Source: Telluribacter humicola (GTDB taxonomy: Bacteria > Bacteroidota > Bacteroidia > Cytophagales > Spirosomataceae). From it: a stretch of 64,000 nt of DNA. Each line of letters begins with the position of its first letter. The stretch's first letter is position 1. Under the pieces are notes generated by a model. The model was not told the DNA's origin. It searched no databases and saw only the letters and a program-made list of their open reading frames with translations. Shown here piece by piece: positions 1-10,409 of the stretch. The stretch covers positions 124,001 through 188,000 of the forward strand of contig NZ_JAFIQT010000007.1 in the NCBI RefSeq assembly GCF_017355935.1, written 5' to 3'. Made by a program: the position numbers and the translations under genes.

Positions 1-227
1 CCAGCATTGTATCCACTCCCCGCTACCGAAGGTATTAAATGTAATAATACCAATAGGATATTAAAATAAATCATTGTTCTGCACTATTTTTTATTCATAC
101 GACTAGGTGGTATTTCCATTCTAGCCTCTAAATAATATATTTGTTATCTTAATTATTGAATATATAACTATTTTTTAATCAAATACCCATTTCTATCTAA
201 ACTTTTCATCACAATTAAACCTATTTT

Positions 228-3200
228 ATGAAAAAAAGTAGTCTACTAACTCTACTAGCTCTGCTTTTAACCTGGACGGTTTCTATCGCTCAGGGGATCA
301 GAGTTACGGGTACAGTAACATCGGCAGAAGACGGTTCATCGCTTCCCGGTGTCAGTATACAAGTAAAAGGTACCACTACGGGTACCCAAACCGACGCTTC
401 CGGCTCCTACTCGATCAGCGTCCCTTCTTCTAACTCCGTACTGGTGTTTAGCTTTGTTGGGCTTGAGTCAAGAGAACTAACCGTAGGAAATCAGACCACT
501 ATTAATGTACAGCTTTCGGCAGATACCCGTGCTCTCAATGAGGTAGTAGTTACGGGATTTGGTGCCCAGGCCCGTCGCAACCTGACTGGTAATATTGCTA
601 AAATTGAAGGTAGCTCTATCCAGGGTGTACCCGTTACCACTTTTGAGCAGGCTCTCCAGGGACGTGCTGCCGGTGTACAGATCACGTCATTGAACGGTAA
701 GCTGGGTCAGGGTATCCAGATGCGTATCCGTGGTTCATCGTCGGTTACTGCCAGCAACGAGCCTCTGTACGTGATTGATGGTGTACCCATTACATCTAAT
801 AACCAAGGGACCAGCACCTCTCCCCAAAACCCACTGGCCGATATCAACTTCAACGATATTGAGTCTATTGAAATCCTGAAAGATGCCTCGGCTGCCGCTA
901 TCTACGGTGCCCGTGCTTCTAACGGGGTAGTACTGCTTACTACTAAGAAAGGTAAAAGTGGCAAAACCCGCTTCAGCCTTGGCTACCAGATGGGAAGCAG
1001 CGAACCTACCCGTCGTCGTGAGTGGCTGAATACTGCAGAATACATCGAACTGTATAGAGAGGCTGCTCAGAACAGCATCAACGCGGGTGACCTGCCTGCC
1101 AACTACATGACCAGCCTGGAAAGCCGTTTTACCCGCTATGCTGCCGGTGATAGAGCAAACTGGGAGCAGAGTCTTGTTGACAACAACTGGGAAGACCAGG
1201 CCTTCCAGAAAGCGCCGATGGGCCAACTTGACCTGAGCGCCAGCGGTGGAGATAACAAAACGCGTTTCTTCGTATCAGGACAGTACCTGGATCAGAAAGG
1301 TATCCTGATTAAGAACTCGTTTAAGCGTCTGAGTGGTCGTGTTAATCTGGATCACAAAGCTAATGACAACCTGACTCTGGGCGTAAACCTGAACATCGCC
1401 CGTACGCAGAATGGTCGTCTAGCTAATGACAACTCCTTCTCTACTCCTTTGCAGATCGTAGCGTTACCTCCTATTACGCCGGTTATCGATCCCCGTACCA
1501 ATGAGCTTAGCGGTAGCTATACGCTATACTACAACCCCCTGCTGAATCGTGATCACTCCAGCAACATAACTACCTCGTACCGTACCCTGGGTAACCTGTA
1601 TGGTGAGTACCGGTTTAATGACTGGCTGAAGTTCCGTACTGAGTGGGGCGCAGACCTACTTTCGCTCAATGAAGATGAATACTACGGTAAAGAAACAGGC
1701 CGTAATACCGGAGCTCCTAACGGACTTGGATTTAACTCTTTTGCACAGGTAACCAACTATACTACCAACAACTTCTTCTCTCTGGGTCATACCTTTGCCG
1801 AGAAGCACGATATTGATGGGGTAGTAGGTATGTCATTCCAGCGTTCAGATGCTTCTTACAATTCAGTAGAAGGACGTGAGTTCCCTTCTAACTCATATAC
1901 CCGTATTGCATCAGCTGCCCGTATCACAGCAGGTAGCTCTACTGCTACCAACTACAGCTTCCTGTCTTACTTTGCCCGTGCTAACTATCGCCTCGCCGAT
2001 AAGTACCTGTTCACGTTTAGTGGTCGTGTTGACGGATCGTCACGTTTTGGAGAGAACAACCGCTATGGTTTCTTCCCGGCAGTCTCGGCAGGATGGATCA
2101 TCAGCGAGGAGTCATTCATGCAGAGTGTGCCTTCTATCAGCCTCCTGAAACTACGTGCCAGCTATGGTCTGACAGGTAACGCTGAGATTACTAGTATAAG
2201 CTCTACCGGATCTACTTTCCTTAATAACTTTGCTGCCAGAGGCTTATACACAGGAGGGTCCGGCTACGCTGGCACCCCTGGTCAAAGCCCTTCTCAAATC
2301 GAGAACCCTGACCTGCGCTGGGAACAAACAGCACAGACTGACGTAGGTATCGACTTTGGCTTCTTTGCCGGCCGCCTGACTGGTGAAATAGACTACTATG
2401 TTAAGAACACCCGCGACCTGCTCCTGAACGTAAACGTGCCAGGTACTACCGGTTACCGTACGCAGCTCCGTAACATCGGTCGCTTGGAAAACAAAGGATG
2501 GGAATTTGTCCTGAACAGCCAGAACACCACCGGTGCATTCCAGTGGAATACCTCACTGAACCTGTCGGGCAACCGTAACAAAATCCTTGATCTGGACGGT
2601 CAGGTTATCACAGGTGGTTTTAACAACCGCGCTATTGAAGGACATCCTATCGGTGTATTCTACGAAATCGAGTACGCTGGTGTAGATCCTCAGAACGGAG
2701 ATGCCCTGTACTACCTCAACAATGAGAATCCGGACGGAACGTTTAATCGTAACACAACCAATGATCCTAACCTGGCTCAGCGCGTAGTACTTGGCAACCC
2801 CAGCCCTACCCTGATCGGTGGTATTACCAACAACTTTACGTACAAAGGCTTTGAGCTGAACATCCTGTTCCAGGGCCAGTTCGGAAACATGGTATACAAC
2901 GGTGGTGGTAAGTTCCAGTCCGCTAATGGTGACTTCTTTGATAACCAGACCCGCGACCAGCTGAACCGCTGGCAGAAGCCCGGCGATATCACGAACGTAC
3001 CCCAGGCTCGCCTGTTCGGTGCTAACGGTACCTCCGAATCGTCACGTTACCTGCAGAAGGCTGACTTTGTACGTCTAAAGACACTGACTCTGGGTTATAC
3101 CCTGCCTAACAGCCTTACAAGCCGTGCCAAGCTGGAGCGGGTTCGTCTGTACGTAACCGGTCAGAACTTACTCACATTCACCAACTACACTGGCTGGGAT

Positions 3201-3308
3201 CCAGAAGTGAATGCTGACCACCTGGCTGGTAACATTGGTCTGGGTAATGACTTCTATTCAGCTCCTCAGGCCCGTACTATTATTGTAGGTGTTAACCTGG
3301 GCTTCTAA
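228..3308 (+). CDS. SusC/RagA-family TonB-dependent outer-membrane transporter
   Basis: A 1026-aa protein with an N-terminal signal peptide ending near AQG, a carboxypeptidase-like regulatory domain (about residues 24-100, with the LPGVSIQVKGTTTGT segment), a TonB-box-like ALNEVVVTG, a plug domain (residues about 110-240, MRIRGSSS and PLYVIDGVPI) and a beta-barrel ending in aromatic F. Length and order are typical of SusC. Proteins of this family import oligosaccharides or peptides across the outer membrane with a SusD lid. The SusD partner follows 55 bases downstream. No enzyme gene is linked to this pair, so the substrate is unknown. Family call is firm; substrate is not inferable. Confidence 0.95.
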   Translation: MKKSSLLTLLALLLTWTVSIAQGIRVTGTVTSAEDGSSLPGVSIQVKGTTTGTQTDASGSYSISVPSSNSVLVFSFVGLESRELTVGNQTTINVQLSADTRALNEVVVTGFGAQARRNLTGNIAKIEGSSIQGVPVTTFEQALQGRAAGVQITSLNGKLGQGIQMRIRGSSSVTASNEPLYVIDGVPITSNNQGTSTSPQNPLADINFNDIESIEILKDASAAAIYGARASNGVVLLTTKKGKSGKTRFSLGYQMGSSEPTRRREWLNTAEYIELYREAAQNSINAGDLPANYMTSLESRFTRYAAGDRANWEQSLVDNNWEDQAFQKAPMGQLDLSASGGDNKTRFFVSGQYLDQKGILIKNSFKRLSGRVNLDHKANDNLTLGVNLNIARTQNGRLANDNSFSTPLQIVALPPITPVIDPRTNELSGSYTLYYNPLLNRDHSSNITTSYRTLGNLYGEYRFNDWLKFRTEWGADLLSLNEDEYYGKETGRNTGAPNGLGFNSFAQVTNYTTNNFFSLGHTFAEKHDIDGVVGMSFQRSDASYNSVEGREFPSNSYTRIASAARITAGSSTATNYSFLSYFARANYRLADKYLFTFSGRVDGSSRFGENNRYGFFPAVSAGWIISEESFMQSVPSISLLKLRASYGLTGNAEITSISSTGSTFLNNFAARGLYTGGSGYAGTPGQSPSQIENPDLRWEQTAQTDVGIDFGFFAGRLTGEIDYYVKNTRDLLLNVNVPGTTGYRTQLRNIGRLENKGWEFVLNSQNTTGAFQWNTSLNLSGNRNKILDLDGQVITGGFNNRAIEGHPIGVFYEIEYAGVDPQNGDALYYLNNENPDGTFNRNTTNDPNLAQRVVLGNPSPTLIGGITNNFTYKGFELNILFQGQFGNMVYNGGGKFQSANGDFFDNQTRDQLNRWQKPGDITNVPQARLFGANGTSESSRYLQKADFVRLKTLTLGYTLPNSLTSRAKLERVRLYVTGQNLLTFTNYTGWDPEVNADHLAGNIGLGNDFYSAPQARTIIVGVNLGF

Positions 3309-3363
3309 TCGTAGATGTCACACGTCAAAAGCGTAAATCAAAAGATTAAAACTATTCACTAAT

Positions 3364-4728
3364 ATGAATTATAGATTCAAAAGAATACTTCCGCTATCGC
3401 TTGCAACGCTGATGTTGCTTACGGCCTGCGATAGTCAGCTTGATCTCAAACCCGTCAATACCATTGATGCTTCGGCAGCAGTGTCTACCTCCGCCGATGT
3501 AGAGGCTCTACTGGTAGGTGCTTATGACTCTATGAGCGATATAGACCTGTACGGTGGTAACCTCCTGCGCAACTCGGAACTAATAGGTGACAACGGAGAG
3601 GTTTTCTGGGATGGTACCTTCGTTGAGCCTGATGAGATCTACCGGAAAGCTATACTTGTTGGTAATACAAATGTTGCGAATATATGGCTGGATGCGTATC
3701 GTACCATCAACATTGCCAACACGGTACTTGCCAACCTTGAGGTAGTAACCGAAGCCAACCGTGCCCGTGTTGAAGGGGAGGCCAAGTTTGTCCGCGGTGT
3801 GATGTACTTTGAGCTGGTTCGTAACTATGCCAAAGCCTGGACCGACGGAACCCCAGCCAGTAACGCGGGTGTACCTCTCGTCCTTACACCTACTTCCGAA
3901 ATCAACGATGATTCGAACTTATCGCGTGCTACTGTAGCTGCGGTATATGCTCAGGTACTTAGCGACCTTACTGATGCCGAATCCAAGCTGCCTGCTACCA
4001 ATGGTATCTTTGCCACCAAATGGGCTGCCGCCGGTATGTTGTCACGCGTGTACATGATGCAGGAGAAATATGCTGATGCCGCTAATGCCGCTACCCGCGT
4101 CATCGACTCAGGCCGCTTCTCGCTGGTACCTACCGAAGAGGTTTTTGATCAGCGCATCAACCAGACTGGTCTCGCTACTGCCGAGGATATCTTCTCTATC
4201 TATATTACGGATCAGGATGGTATCAACGAACTGAACACCTTCTTTGGTGGATCAAGCTTTGGCGGCCGTGGTGATATCCTGATTGAAGATGCTCACCTGG
4301 CCATGTACGAGCCCGGCGACAATCGTGCGGAACTGTTCTATGAAGACAACGGTGGTATCTATACTATAAAGTTCAGAAACCAGTACGGCAACATTAAGGT
4401 ACTGCGTCTGGCTGAGATGTACCTGACCCGTGCTGAGGCTAACCTGCGCAATAACTCGGCGATTGGTGCTACTCCGGCCGAAGATATCAATCGTATCCGT
4501 GTCCGGGCTGGTCTGGAGCCTTTAGCTCCCGCCAATGTGACCCTGGCAGCTATCCTGAAGGAGCGCCGTCTGGAGCTTGCTTTTGAAGGACAACTGATCC
4601 ACGACATCAAGCGTACTAAAGGCACCGTGGGTTCACTGCCTTACACTTCGCCTAAGCTGATCTTCCCGATTCCTCGTCGTGAGATTGACGCTAACCCTAA
4701 CCTGATTCAGAACGAAGGATACATCTAG
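3364..4728 (+). CDS. SusD/RagB-family nutrient-binding lipoprotein
   Basis: A 454-aa lipoprotein. The signal peptide ends in a lipobox (LLTACDS, Cys at about residue 22), followed by helical TPR-like repeats and the C-terminal SusD segment (RLAEMYLTRAEA, then ERRLELAFEGQ and the IPRREIDANPNL end). SusD proteins sit on the cell surface and cap the SusC barrel. It is co-directional with the SusC gene just upstream and is closed by the strong terminator at 4762-4792, so the two genes probably form a two-gene transcript. The substrate is unknown. Confidence 0.95.
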   Translation: MNYRFKRILPLSLATLMLLTACDSQLDLKPVNTIDASAAVSTSADVEALLVGAYDSMSDIDLYGGNLLRNSELIGDNGEVFWDGTFVEPDEIYRKAILVGNTNVANIWLDAYRTINIANTVLANLEVVTEANRARVEGEAKFVRGVMYFELVRNYAKAWTDGTPASNAGVPLVLTPTSEINDDSNLSRATVAAVYAQVLSDLTDAESKLPATNGIFATKWAAAGMLSRVYMMQEKYADAANAATRVIDSGRFSLVPTEEVFDQRINQTGLATAEDIFSIYITDQDGINELNTFFGGSSFGGRGDILIEDAHLAMYEPGDNRAELFYEDNGGIYTIKFRNQYGNIKVLRLAEMYLTRAEANLRNNSAIGATPAEDINRIRVRAGLEPLAPANVTLAAILKERRLELAFEGQLIHDIKRTKGTVGSLPYTSPKLIFPIPRREIDANPNLIQNEGYI

Positions 4729-4761
4729 TGGTTACGCTGAAATAACTTACTATTTTGATAC

Positions 4762-4792
4762 AAAAACACCCCGGCTTCACCGGGGTGTTTTT
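4762..4792 (+). terminator. Rho-independent terminator after the first SusCD pair
   Basis: Perfect 13-bp stem (4762-4774 with 4780-4792), 5-nt loop CTTCA, GC-rich core flanked by A and T runs. It separates the first SusCD pair from the second SusC unit. Confidence 0.9.
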
Positions 4793-5025
4793 ATTTATTA
4801 GCCAAACATAAACCAAAATCGCAGGTTTTACTTATATTTCACAGCCGGGTTCTCAATTATCAAAAGTTTATTTCGTTTTATTCTTGATAAACCTGTGATC
4901 ATACCGCAACAGGAGCAGGGGGCCATTGCGTACCTGATGATTAAAGGTCTGTTACTATTTACTTTTATTACTATTCACCTACATAACCAACCAATACTAG
5001 AAAATACTTCTACAATCTATCTCCA

Positions 5026-8000
5026 ATGAAGAAATTCAGTCGTTTAATTGGACTGTGTATATTCCTATTGGCAATATGGCACAGTGCGCTGGCTCAACAA
5101 CGGGTCATAACAGGAACAGTAACCTCAGCAAGCGACAATTCAGCCTTACCGGGAGTGAACGTAGTACTGCAGGGAAGTACTACGGGTGTAAGTACCGATG
5201 CGGAGGGGAACTATAGCATTAGCGTTCCCTCAGGTACTGTTACACTCATCTACTCATTCATTGGACTTGCTCCACAGGAAATAACTGTTGGTTCCAACCG
5301 CTCCGTTGTCAACGTAGCCATGACCGAGAGTGCTACCGAGCTCAACCAGGTAGTCGTAACCGGTTACAGCCAGACGCAACGTAAGGATGTAATAGGTTCC
5401 ATTGTTTCGGTTAAGAGTGAAAAGTTCAGAGATATACCCGTAACCGGTATAGATCAGGCCCTACAGGGGCAGGCTGCCGGCGTCCAGATCTCTCAGTCGT
5501 CGGGTACCCCCGGTGGTGGTATCTCTGTGCGCATTCGGGGTAATACATCCATATCGGCTTCTAACCGCCCTCTGTTTATAGTAGATGGCGTACCGGTATA
5601 TGATGGTGCCATATCCGGACGTGATTTCGGGGGACAGAATGATAACGCACTGGCTGCTTTCAACCCCAATGACATCGAATCCATTGAAGTACTAAAGGAC
5701 GCTTCCGCTAAGGCCATCTATGGCTCACGTGGTGCCAACGGGGTAGTGATTATTACCACCAAGCGTGGCCGCAACAACCGTACTACCATCACGGCCGATG
5801 TACAGCGTGGTATTACGGACATAGTACGTCGCCCCCAGGTACTCAACGCCACACAACTACTCGAACTTCAGCGTGATGCTATCACTAACGCCGACCAGGA
5901 CCCTGACAAGTTAGGGCTCATACCTGGCGTAACCGATGCTGTCAATACCGACTGGATTGACGCCATTCTGCGTCAGGGGGTACTTCAGCAATACCAGCTA
6001 TCAGCATCCGGAGGTAACGACCGTACCCGCTTTTACCTGAGTGGTAATGTACGCGACGAAGAGGGAGTACAACTCAATAACCGATTTACCCGCTACAGCG
6101 GCGTACTAAACCTGGACCACAAAGCCAGTAATAAGCTAAGTGTGGGGGCTAACGTGAATATCACTATGGCTCAGAACGACCGGGTAAAGGGTGACAACTT
6201 CCTGGATGGAGTATACTCAGGTGCGGTCAAAAGCCTCCCCTACTACTCACCTTATAATGAGCAGGGCGAACTATATGGTCCCGGTAGCGCCAACTATCCG
6301 GGCTTCCCTAACTTCAACCCGGTAGGCCAGGCTCTGTTGCCCCGCTTCCGTACCTATGGTCTTAAGCTATTGGCCGGTGTCAATGCCGACTATGAGATTA
6401 TCCGTAACCTGCGCTTCCGTACCAAGTTCAGCATGGACTATAATAACAGCGAGGAAGACCAGTACGAGCCATCGAGTACTGCCATTGGAGGTTTTCTGGA
6501 AGGTGTTGGTGGTCAGGGCTATGGTGTATACGCTACCGGTACCTCGTACACCCTTATCAACTCCAATGTCTTTACCTACTACCTCACCCTGAATAATAAG
6601 CACCATTTTAACACTCTTCTTGGTAATGAAATAATCCATACTCAGGGAAGATCTTCATCCGTACAGGGCCGCATATTTCCCAGCGATGACTTCACGTATA
6701 TAAGCTCGGCGGGTATTGTGGATGCCGGTAGCTCTGGTTTCGGACAGAATGGCCTGGTTTCTTTCTTTGGTGAAGTAAAGTATGACTTTGATGACAGGTA
6801 CCTGCTAGGTTTTACCGCCCGCTACGATGGTTCATCGAGATTTGGTCAGAACCGTCGCTTTGGATTCTTCCCTTCCTTATCAGCCGGATGGCGCATTTCG
6901 CAGGAGCCATTCATGCAGTCACTGGACTTTATCACTGACATGAAATTACGCGGTAGCTTTGGCTTTACCGGTAACGAGCGCATCGGTAGCTTTGCTTTTC
7001 TGGGCACCTGGGCTAGTGTAGCGTACAACGGTGCCACCGGGGTAGCCCCTTCTAACCTAAGTAATCCTAACCTGCAGTGGGAGCGCACGCGCGAAGCTAA
7101 CATAGGCTTTGATGCATCGTTTTTTAACGGACGCCTGTCACTGATCGCCGATGTATACAGCAACCTGACCGATAACCTGCTCTTTGCGGAGCCTATTCCT
7201 CTAACTACCGGATTCGGAAGTATACAGGGTAATATTGGCAAAATCTCTAACAAAGGGTTTGAATTTACGGCTTCGACCGTCAATGTAGATCGGGATGTAC
7301 GCTGGACTACTGATCTGAACATCACTAAGAATATTAATGAAGTAGTGTCGCTGGCCAACCAGGACACCCTGTTCCGTGGCTATGAGGCTAACGGAGTGGG
7401 AGCTACCAACGCCATTCTACAGGGGCAACCTCTGGGTACCTTCTGGGGGCTTGAGTTTTTGGGAGTTGATCCTGCCACTGGCGATGCTATTTATGAAGAT
7501 GTAAATGGTGATGGGCGTATCACGCCCGAGGATGGTCAGGTGATCGGTACCGCTCAACCGAAGCTTTTTGGTGGTCTGACCAACCGCGTGAGCTGGAAAG
7601 GCTTTGACCTGAGCATTTTCTTCCAGTTTATGTACGGCAACAAGACGCTGAACTTTACCAACGTGACGCTGGTCAATACCGGGGCTGACATCGAAAATAA
7701 TCAAAGCGTAACAGCTCTGCGGCGCTGGCGGCAGGAAGGCGATGTTACGGATGTACCCCGCTATGAGCTCGGAAATACCTATAACAACTTCCACAGCAGT
7801 CGCTTCCTGGAAGATGGTTCGTACCTGCGCCTCAAGAATCTGTCGTTTGGCTACACTGTTCCTCAGCGATGGGTAAGTCGGGCAAAACTGAATACCGTAC
7901 GGGTGTTTGTATCTGGTACCAACCTGCTAACGGTCACCCGGTATTCAGGCGCCGATCCGGAGGTAAGTACACTGGATGGGTCCACTTCCGCTCAGGGTAT

Positions 8001-8061
8001 AGATTACTTTACGCTGCCACAGGTCAAGACTATGCTACTGGGTGCTACTATTACGTTCTGA
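5026..8061 (+). CDS. SusC/RagA-family TonB-dependent outer-membrane transporter (second system)
   Basis: A 1011-aa SusC homologue: signal peptide ending at ALAQ, regulatory domain (LPGVNVVLQGSTTGV), TonB-box-like ELNQVVVTG, plug domain (VRIRGNTS, PLFIVDGVPV) and a long barrel. It heads a run of five co-directional genes with short gaps (SusD, two lipoproteins, M43 protease) ending at the terminator 13385-13430. The company of a secreted protease rather than glycoside hydrolases suggests a peptide or protein substrate, as in RagAB; that is inference from context. Confidence 0.95.
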   Translation: MKKFSRLIGLCIFLLAIWHSALAQQRVITGTVTSASDNSALPGVNVVLQGSTTGVSTDAEGNYSISVPSGTVTLIYSFIGLAPQEITVGSNRSVVNVAMTESATELNQVVVTGYSQTQRKDVIGSIVSVKSEKFRDIPVTGIDQALQGQAAGVQISQSSGTPGGGISVRIRGNTSISASNRPLFIVDGVPVYDGAISGRDFGGQNDNALAAFNPNDIESIEVLKDASAKAIYGSRGANGVVIITTKRGRNNRTTITADVQRGITDIVRRPQVLNATQLLELQRDAITNADQDPDKLGLIPGVTDAVNTDWIDAILRQGVLQQYQLSASGGNDRTRFYLSGNVRDEEGVQLNNRFTRYSGVLNLDHKASNKLSVGANVNITMAQNDRVKGDNFLDGVYSGAVKSLPYYSPYNEQGELYGPGSANYPGFPNFNPVGQALLPRFRTYGLKLLAGVNADYEIIRNLRFRTKFSMDYNNSEEDQYEPSSTAIGGFLEGVGGQGYGVYATGTSYTLINSNVFTYYLTLNNKHHFNTLLGNEIIHTQGRSSSVQGRIFPSDDFTYISSAGIVDAGSSGFGQNGLVSFFGEVKYDFDDRYLLGFTARYDGSSRFGQNRRFGFFPSLSAGWRISQEPFMQSLDFITDMKLRGSFGFTGNERIGSFAFLGTWASVAYNGATGVAPSNLSNPNLQWERTREANIGFDASFFNGRLSLIADVYSNLTDNLLFAEPIPLTTGFGSIQGNIGKISNKGFEFTASTVNVDRDVRWTTDLNITKNINEVVSLANQDTLFRGYEANGVGATNAILQGQPLGTFWGLEFLGVDPATGDAIYEDVNGDGRITPEDGQVIGTAQPKLFGGLTNRVSWKGFDLSIFFQFMYGNKTLNFTNVTLVNTGADIENNQSVTALRRWRQEGDVTDVPRYELGNTYNNFHSSRFLEDGSYLRLKNLSFGYTVPQRWVSRAKLNTVRVFVSGTNLLTVTRYSGADPEVSTLDGSTSAQGIDYFTLPQVKTMLLGATITF

Positions 8062-8083
8062 CAAACAGTTAATCATCATATAC

Positions 8084-9502
8084 ATGACTATCCTTTCAAA
8101 GCATACCATATATAGTATAGCTACCCGAGCCAGAAAGGGGCTACCTTTAGTAGCGGCCCTTCTGCTATTGGCTACTTCGTGCCGGGAGGTGCTGCAACCA
8201 GAGCCCGTAGATCTGCTGGTAGATGAACTGGTGCTCAATGAGGCCTCAGATGTCCAGCCCGTACGCCTGGGCATGTACAATGCCTTCCGGGGCCTGGGTG
8301 CTCCCATGGTCATAGCCGGCGCCTTTACGGCTGACTTTATCCAGCATAATGGTACATTTACTGTTTATAACGAACTAGGCAATAAGCAGATCACCGCAGC
8401 CAACGCGGCCGCAGAGGCTTTCTGGGGGGCTATATACAATACAGTATATATGGCCAACTTCATCGAGGAGCGTATTGGCTCTGTGCCGGGTGTTTCCGAA
8501 GCTACCCGTAAGCAGATATTGGCCGAAGCGCGGTTCCTGCGGGGCTTTGCTTACTTTTTGGGAGTCTATACCTTTGGAGGAATCCCTCAGGTAACCACTA
8601 CCGATATTGCTACTAATCGTAACATCCCCCGCGCCAGCCGGGAAGAAATACTACAGGCGATACTAACCGACTACCAGGCCGCTCTTACGGACATACCTGT
8701 GGCCTACGGCGATCGGGTTACCAACAAAACATTTGCTACTAAGAATGCCGTACGTGCCGCTCTGGCCCGGTACTACCTCTACCAGCAGGACTGGACCAAA
8801 GCGGAGCAGTTTGCCACTGAAGTAATCAGCAGCAATCTTCAGAGCCTTCCGGCTGCCTTTGCAGACGTTATCTTTGCGGAGTATGATGATGAAACCATCC
8901 TGGAAGTAGCGTATGCCAATAACTCCAGCGATGATCCCGGAACTTCTACCTATGGCCTGAATAACATTCTGGTTGGTCGCCGCGAGGTGATCCCTTCCAA
9001 TAAAGTTATTCTGGACTTTATCTCCAATGCCGCCGGGGAGCGCCAGCAGACCATCAGCTTCAACTCTACCCAGCAGCGTGGCAGAGATAACGGCTGGACG
9101 GTTATGAAATACGGATCGCCAGACGATGCCAATAACAATATTCACATATTCAGACTGGCCGAGATGTACCTGATCCGGGCCGAGGCCCGCGCTCGTCTGG
9201 GTCGATTGACCGGTAGTAACGGGGCACAGGCTGACATTAATGTACTTCGTACCCGCGCCAAAGCTCCTACTGTTACACTTACTTCCCAGAATCAGGCTCT
9301 GACTGTTATCGAGAATGAGCGGATATACGAGCTGGCTTTTGAGGGGCACCGCTGGTATGACCTGAAGCGTACAGGACGTCTGGATGCAGTAATGTCGGCA
9401 TTTTCGCCTAACTGGAACACCAAGTTTCAGCTATGGCCTATTCCACAGAGCGAAATACAGCGTAATAAGGCCCTGACAGGTTCCCAGAACCCGGGCTATT
9501 AA
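8084..9502 (+). CDS. SusD/RagB-family lipoprotein (second system)
   Basis: A SusD homologue of 472 aa from the ATG at 8084. The open frame extends upstream to 8042, but that would overlap the SusC stop, and the protein from 8084 gives a clean lipoprotein signal ending in LLLLATSCRE. Family signs include ARFLRGFAYF, RLAEMYLIRAEARARLG, NERIYELAFEGHRWYDLKR and the IPQSEIQRN end. It lies 22 bases after SusC and should form the lid of that transporter. Confidence 0.95.
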   Translation: MTILSKHTIYSIATRARKGLPLVAALLLLATSCREVLQPEPVDLLVDELVLNEASDVQPVRLGMYNAFRGLGAPMVIAGAFTADFIQHNGTFTVYNELGNKQITAANAAAEAFWGAIYNTVYMANFIEERIGSVPGVSEATRKQILAEARFLRGFAYFLGVYTFGGIPQVTTTDIATNRNIPRASREEILQAILTDYQAALTDIPVAYGDRVTNKTFATKNAVRAALARYYLYQQDWTKAEQFATEVISSNLQSLPAAFADVIFAEYDDETILEVAYANNSSDDPGTSTYGLNNILVGRREVIPSNKVILDFISNAAGERQQTISFNSTQQRGRDNGWTVMKYGSPDDANNNIHIFRLAEMYLIRAEARARLGRLTGSNGAQADINVLRTRAKAPTVTLTSQNQALTVIENERIYELAFEGHRWYDLKRTGRLDAVMSAFSPNWNTKFQLWPIPQSEIQRNKALTGSQNPGY

Positions 9503-9527
9503 ATTAACATTCTGATATAGATTGATA

Positions 9528-10358
9528 ATGAAGAATATCAAGCAAATACTCATACTGTGTTTCCTCGGAGGAATGATTGCCCTGGCCTCCTGTGAAGAGC
9601 AGCGCATCCTTTTTGAGGGTCCTGCTCACGTACGATTTACCGATACAACACTCACCTATAAGGAAAGCGTCGGGCAGCCTATTCAGCTAAAGGTACATAT
9701 AGTAGGAAAGCCCGTTAATCAGGCCACTACCGTCAACTACACCATAAGTGGCGACGCCCGCGAGGGGCGCGACTATGTCATCGAGGGCACCAAAGGAACG
9801 GTTACTATACCAGCCAATGAGTCCTTTGGAACGATAACCGTCAGGTTGATCAATAACGCTAACAATATATTAGGCTCACAGGACATCCTATTCACTCTGA
9901 CGGGCGTAAGTAACGACCAGCTACAGGTAGGGTTCGGTCAGAATAACAACATCGGGCGGCAGCTACGCCTGACCATCCAGGACGACTGCTTATTCAGTGG
10001 GTTTTATACCGGATCGCGCGGGGGCACCAGCCTAACTGTTCCCAATATCGAAATTATGGGGCTGGGCCAGAACTGCCGCGAGTACCTGATTACCAACTGG
10101 AATATAGACCTGGCGGATGCACTTTTTGGCCTGAATGCCGTGAAGCCAACGCTGACCATTGTTGACAATGGCGACAACACTCTGACGATACCTATTCAGG
10201 TTAACGCCGAACTACCTAGCCCATACGATACCTTGAGCGGTAATGGTGTCTGGAACCCTCAGACCAAAGCTATCTTGCTGAATCTGCGGCTAAAGCTCCC
10301 TTACAGCCAGACCAAGGATACTGTTATTACGGTACCATTCACCTTTACGCCCCGATAA
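9528..10358 (+). CDS. Calx-beta-like / DUF1735-type surface lipoprotein
   Basis: Taken from the ATG at 9528 (276 aa); a TTG two codons upstream is an alternative. The signal peptide ends in LASCEE (lipobox). Residues about 30-150 look like a beta-sandwich of the Calx-beta/DUF1735 kind (VNYTISGDAREGRDYVI, TVTIPANESFGTITVRL). The C-terminal half is beta-rich without a recognised motif. Position 25 bases after SusD matches the SusE/SusF-like accessory lipoproteins often placed there; a role in ligand binding at the surface is inferred from context only. Confidence 0.75.
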   Translation: MKNIKQILILCFLGGMIALASCEEQRILFEGPAHVRFTDTTLTYKESVGQPIQLKVHIVGKPVNQATTVNYTISGDAREGRDYVIEGTKGTVTIPANESFGTITVRLINNANNILGSQDILFTLTGVSNDQLQVGFGQNNNIGRQLRLTIQDDCLFSGFYTGSRGGTSLTVPNIEIMGLGQNCREYLITNWNIDLADALFGLNAVKPTLTIVDNGDNTLTIPIQVNAELPSPYDTLSGNGVWNPQTKAILLNLRLKLPYSQTKDTVITVPFTFTPR

Positions 10359-10409
10359 GAAGCAGGCTAACTTAGGCTAATATCTGAATGTAAAAACTCT
10401 ATTGCTACC

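Noticed and set aside
735-1226. Long open frame on the minus strand within the first SusC gene
   Set aside because: It lies wholly inside a well-supported gene, has no recognisable motif, and such shadows are common in this codon usage.
8042-8083. Upstream start for the second SusD
   Set aside because: It would overlap the SusC stop and place residues before the lipoprotein signal; the ATG at 8084 gives a proper signal.
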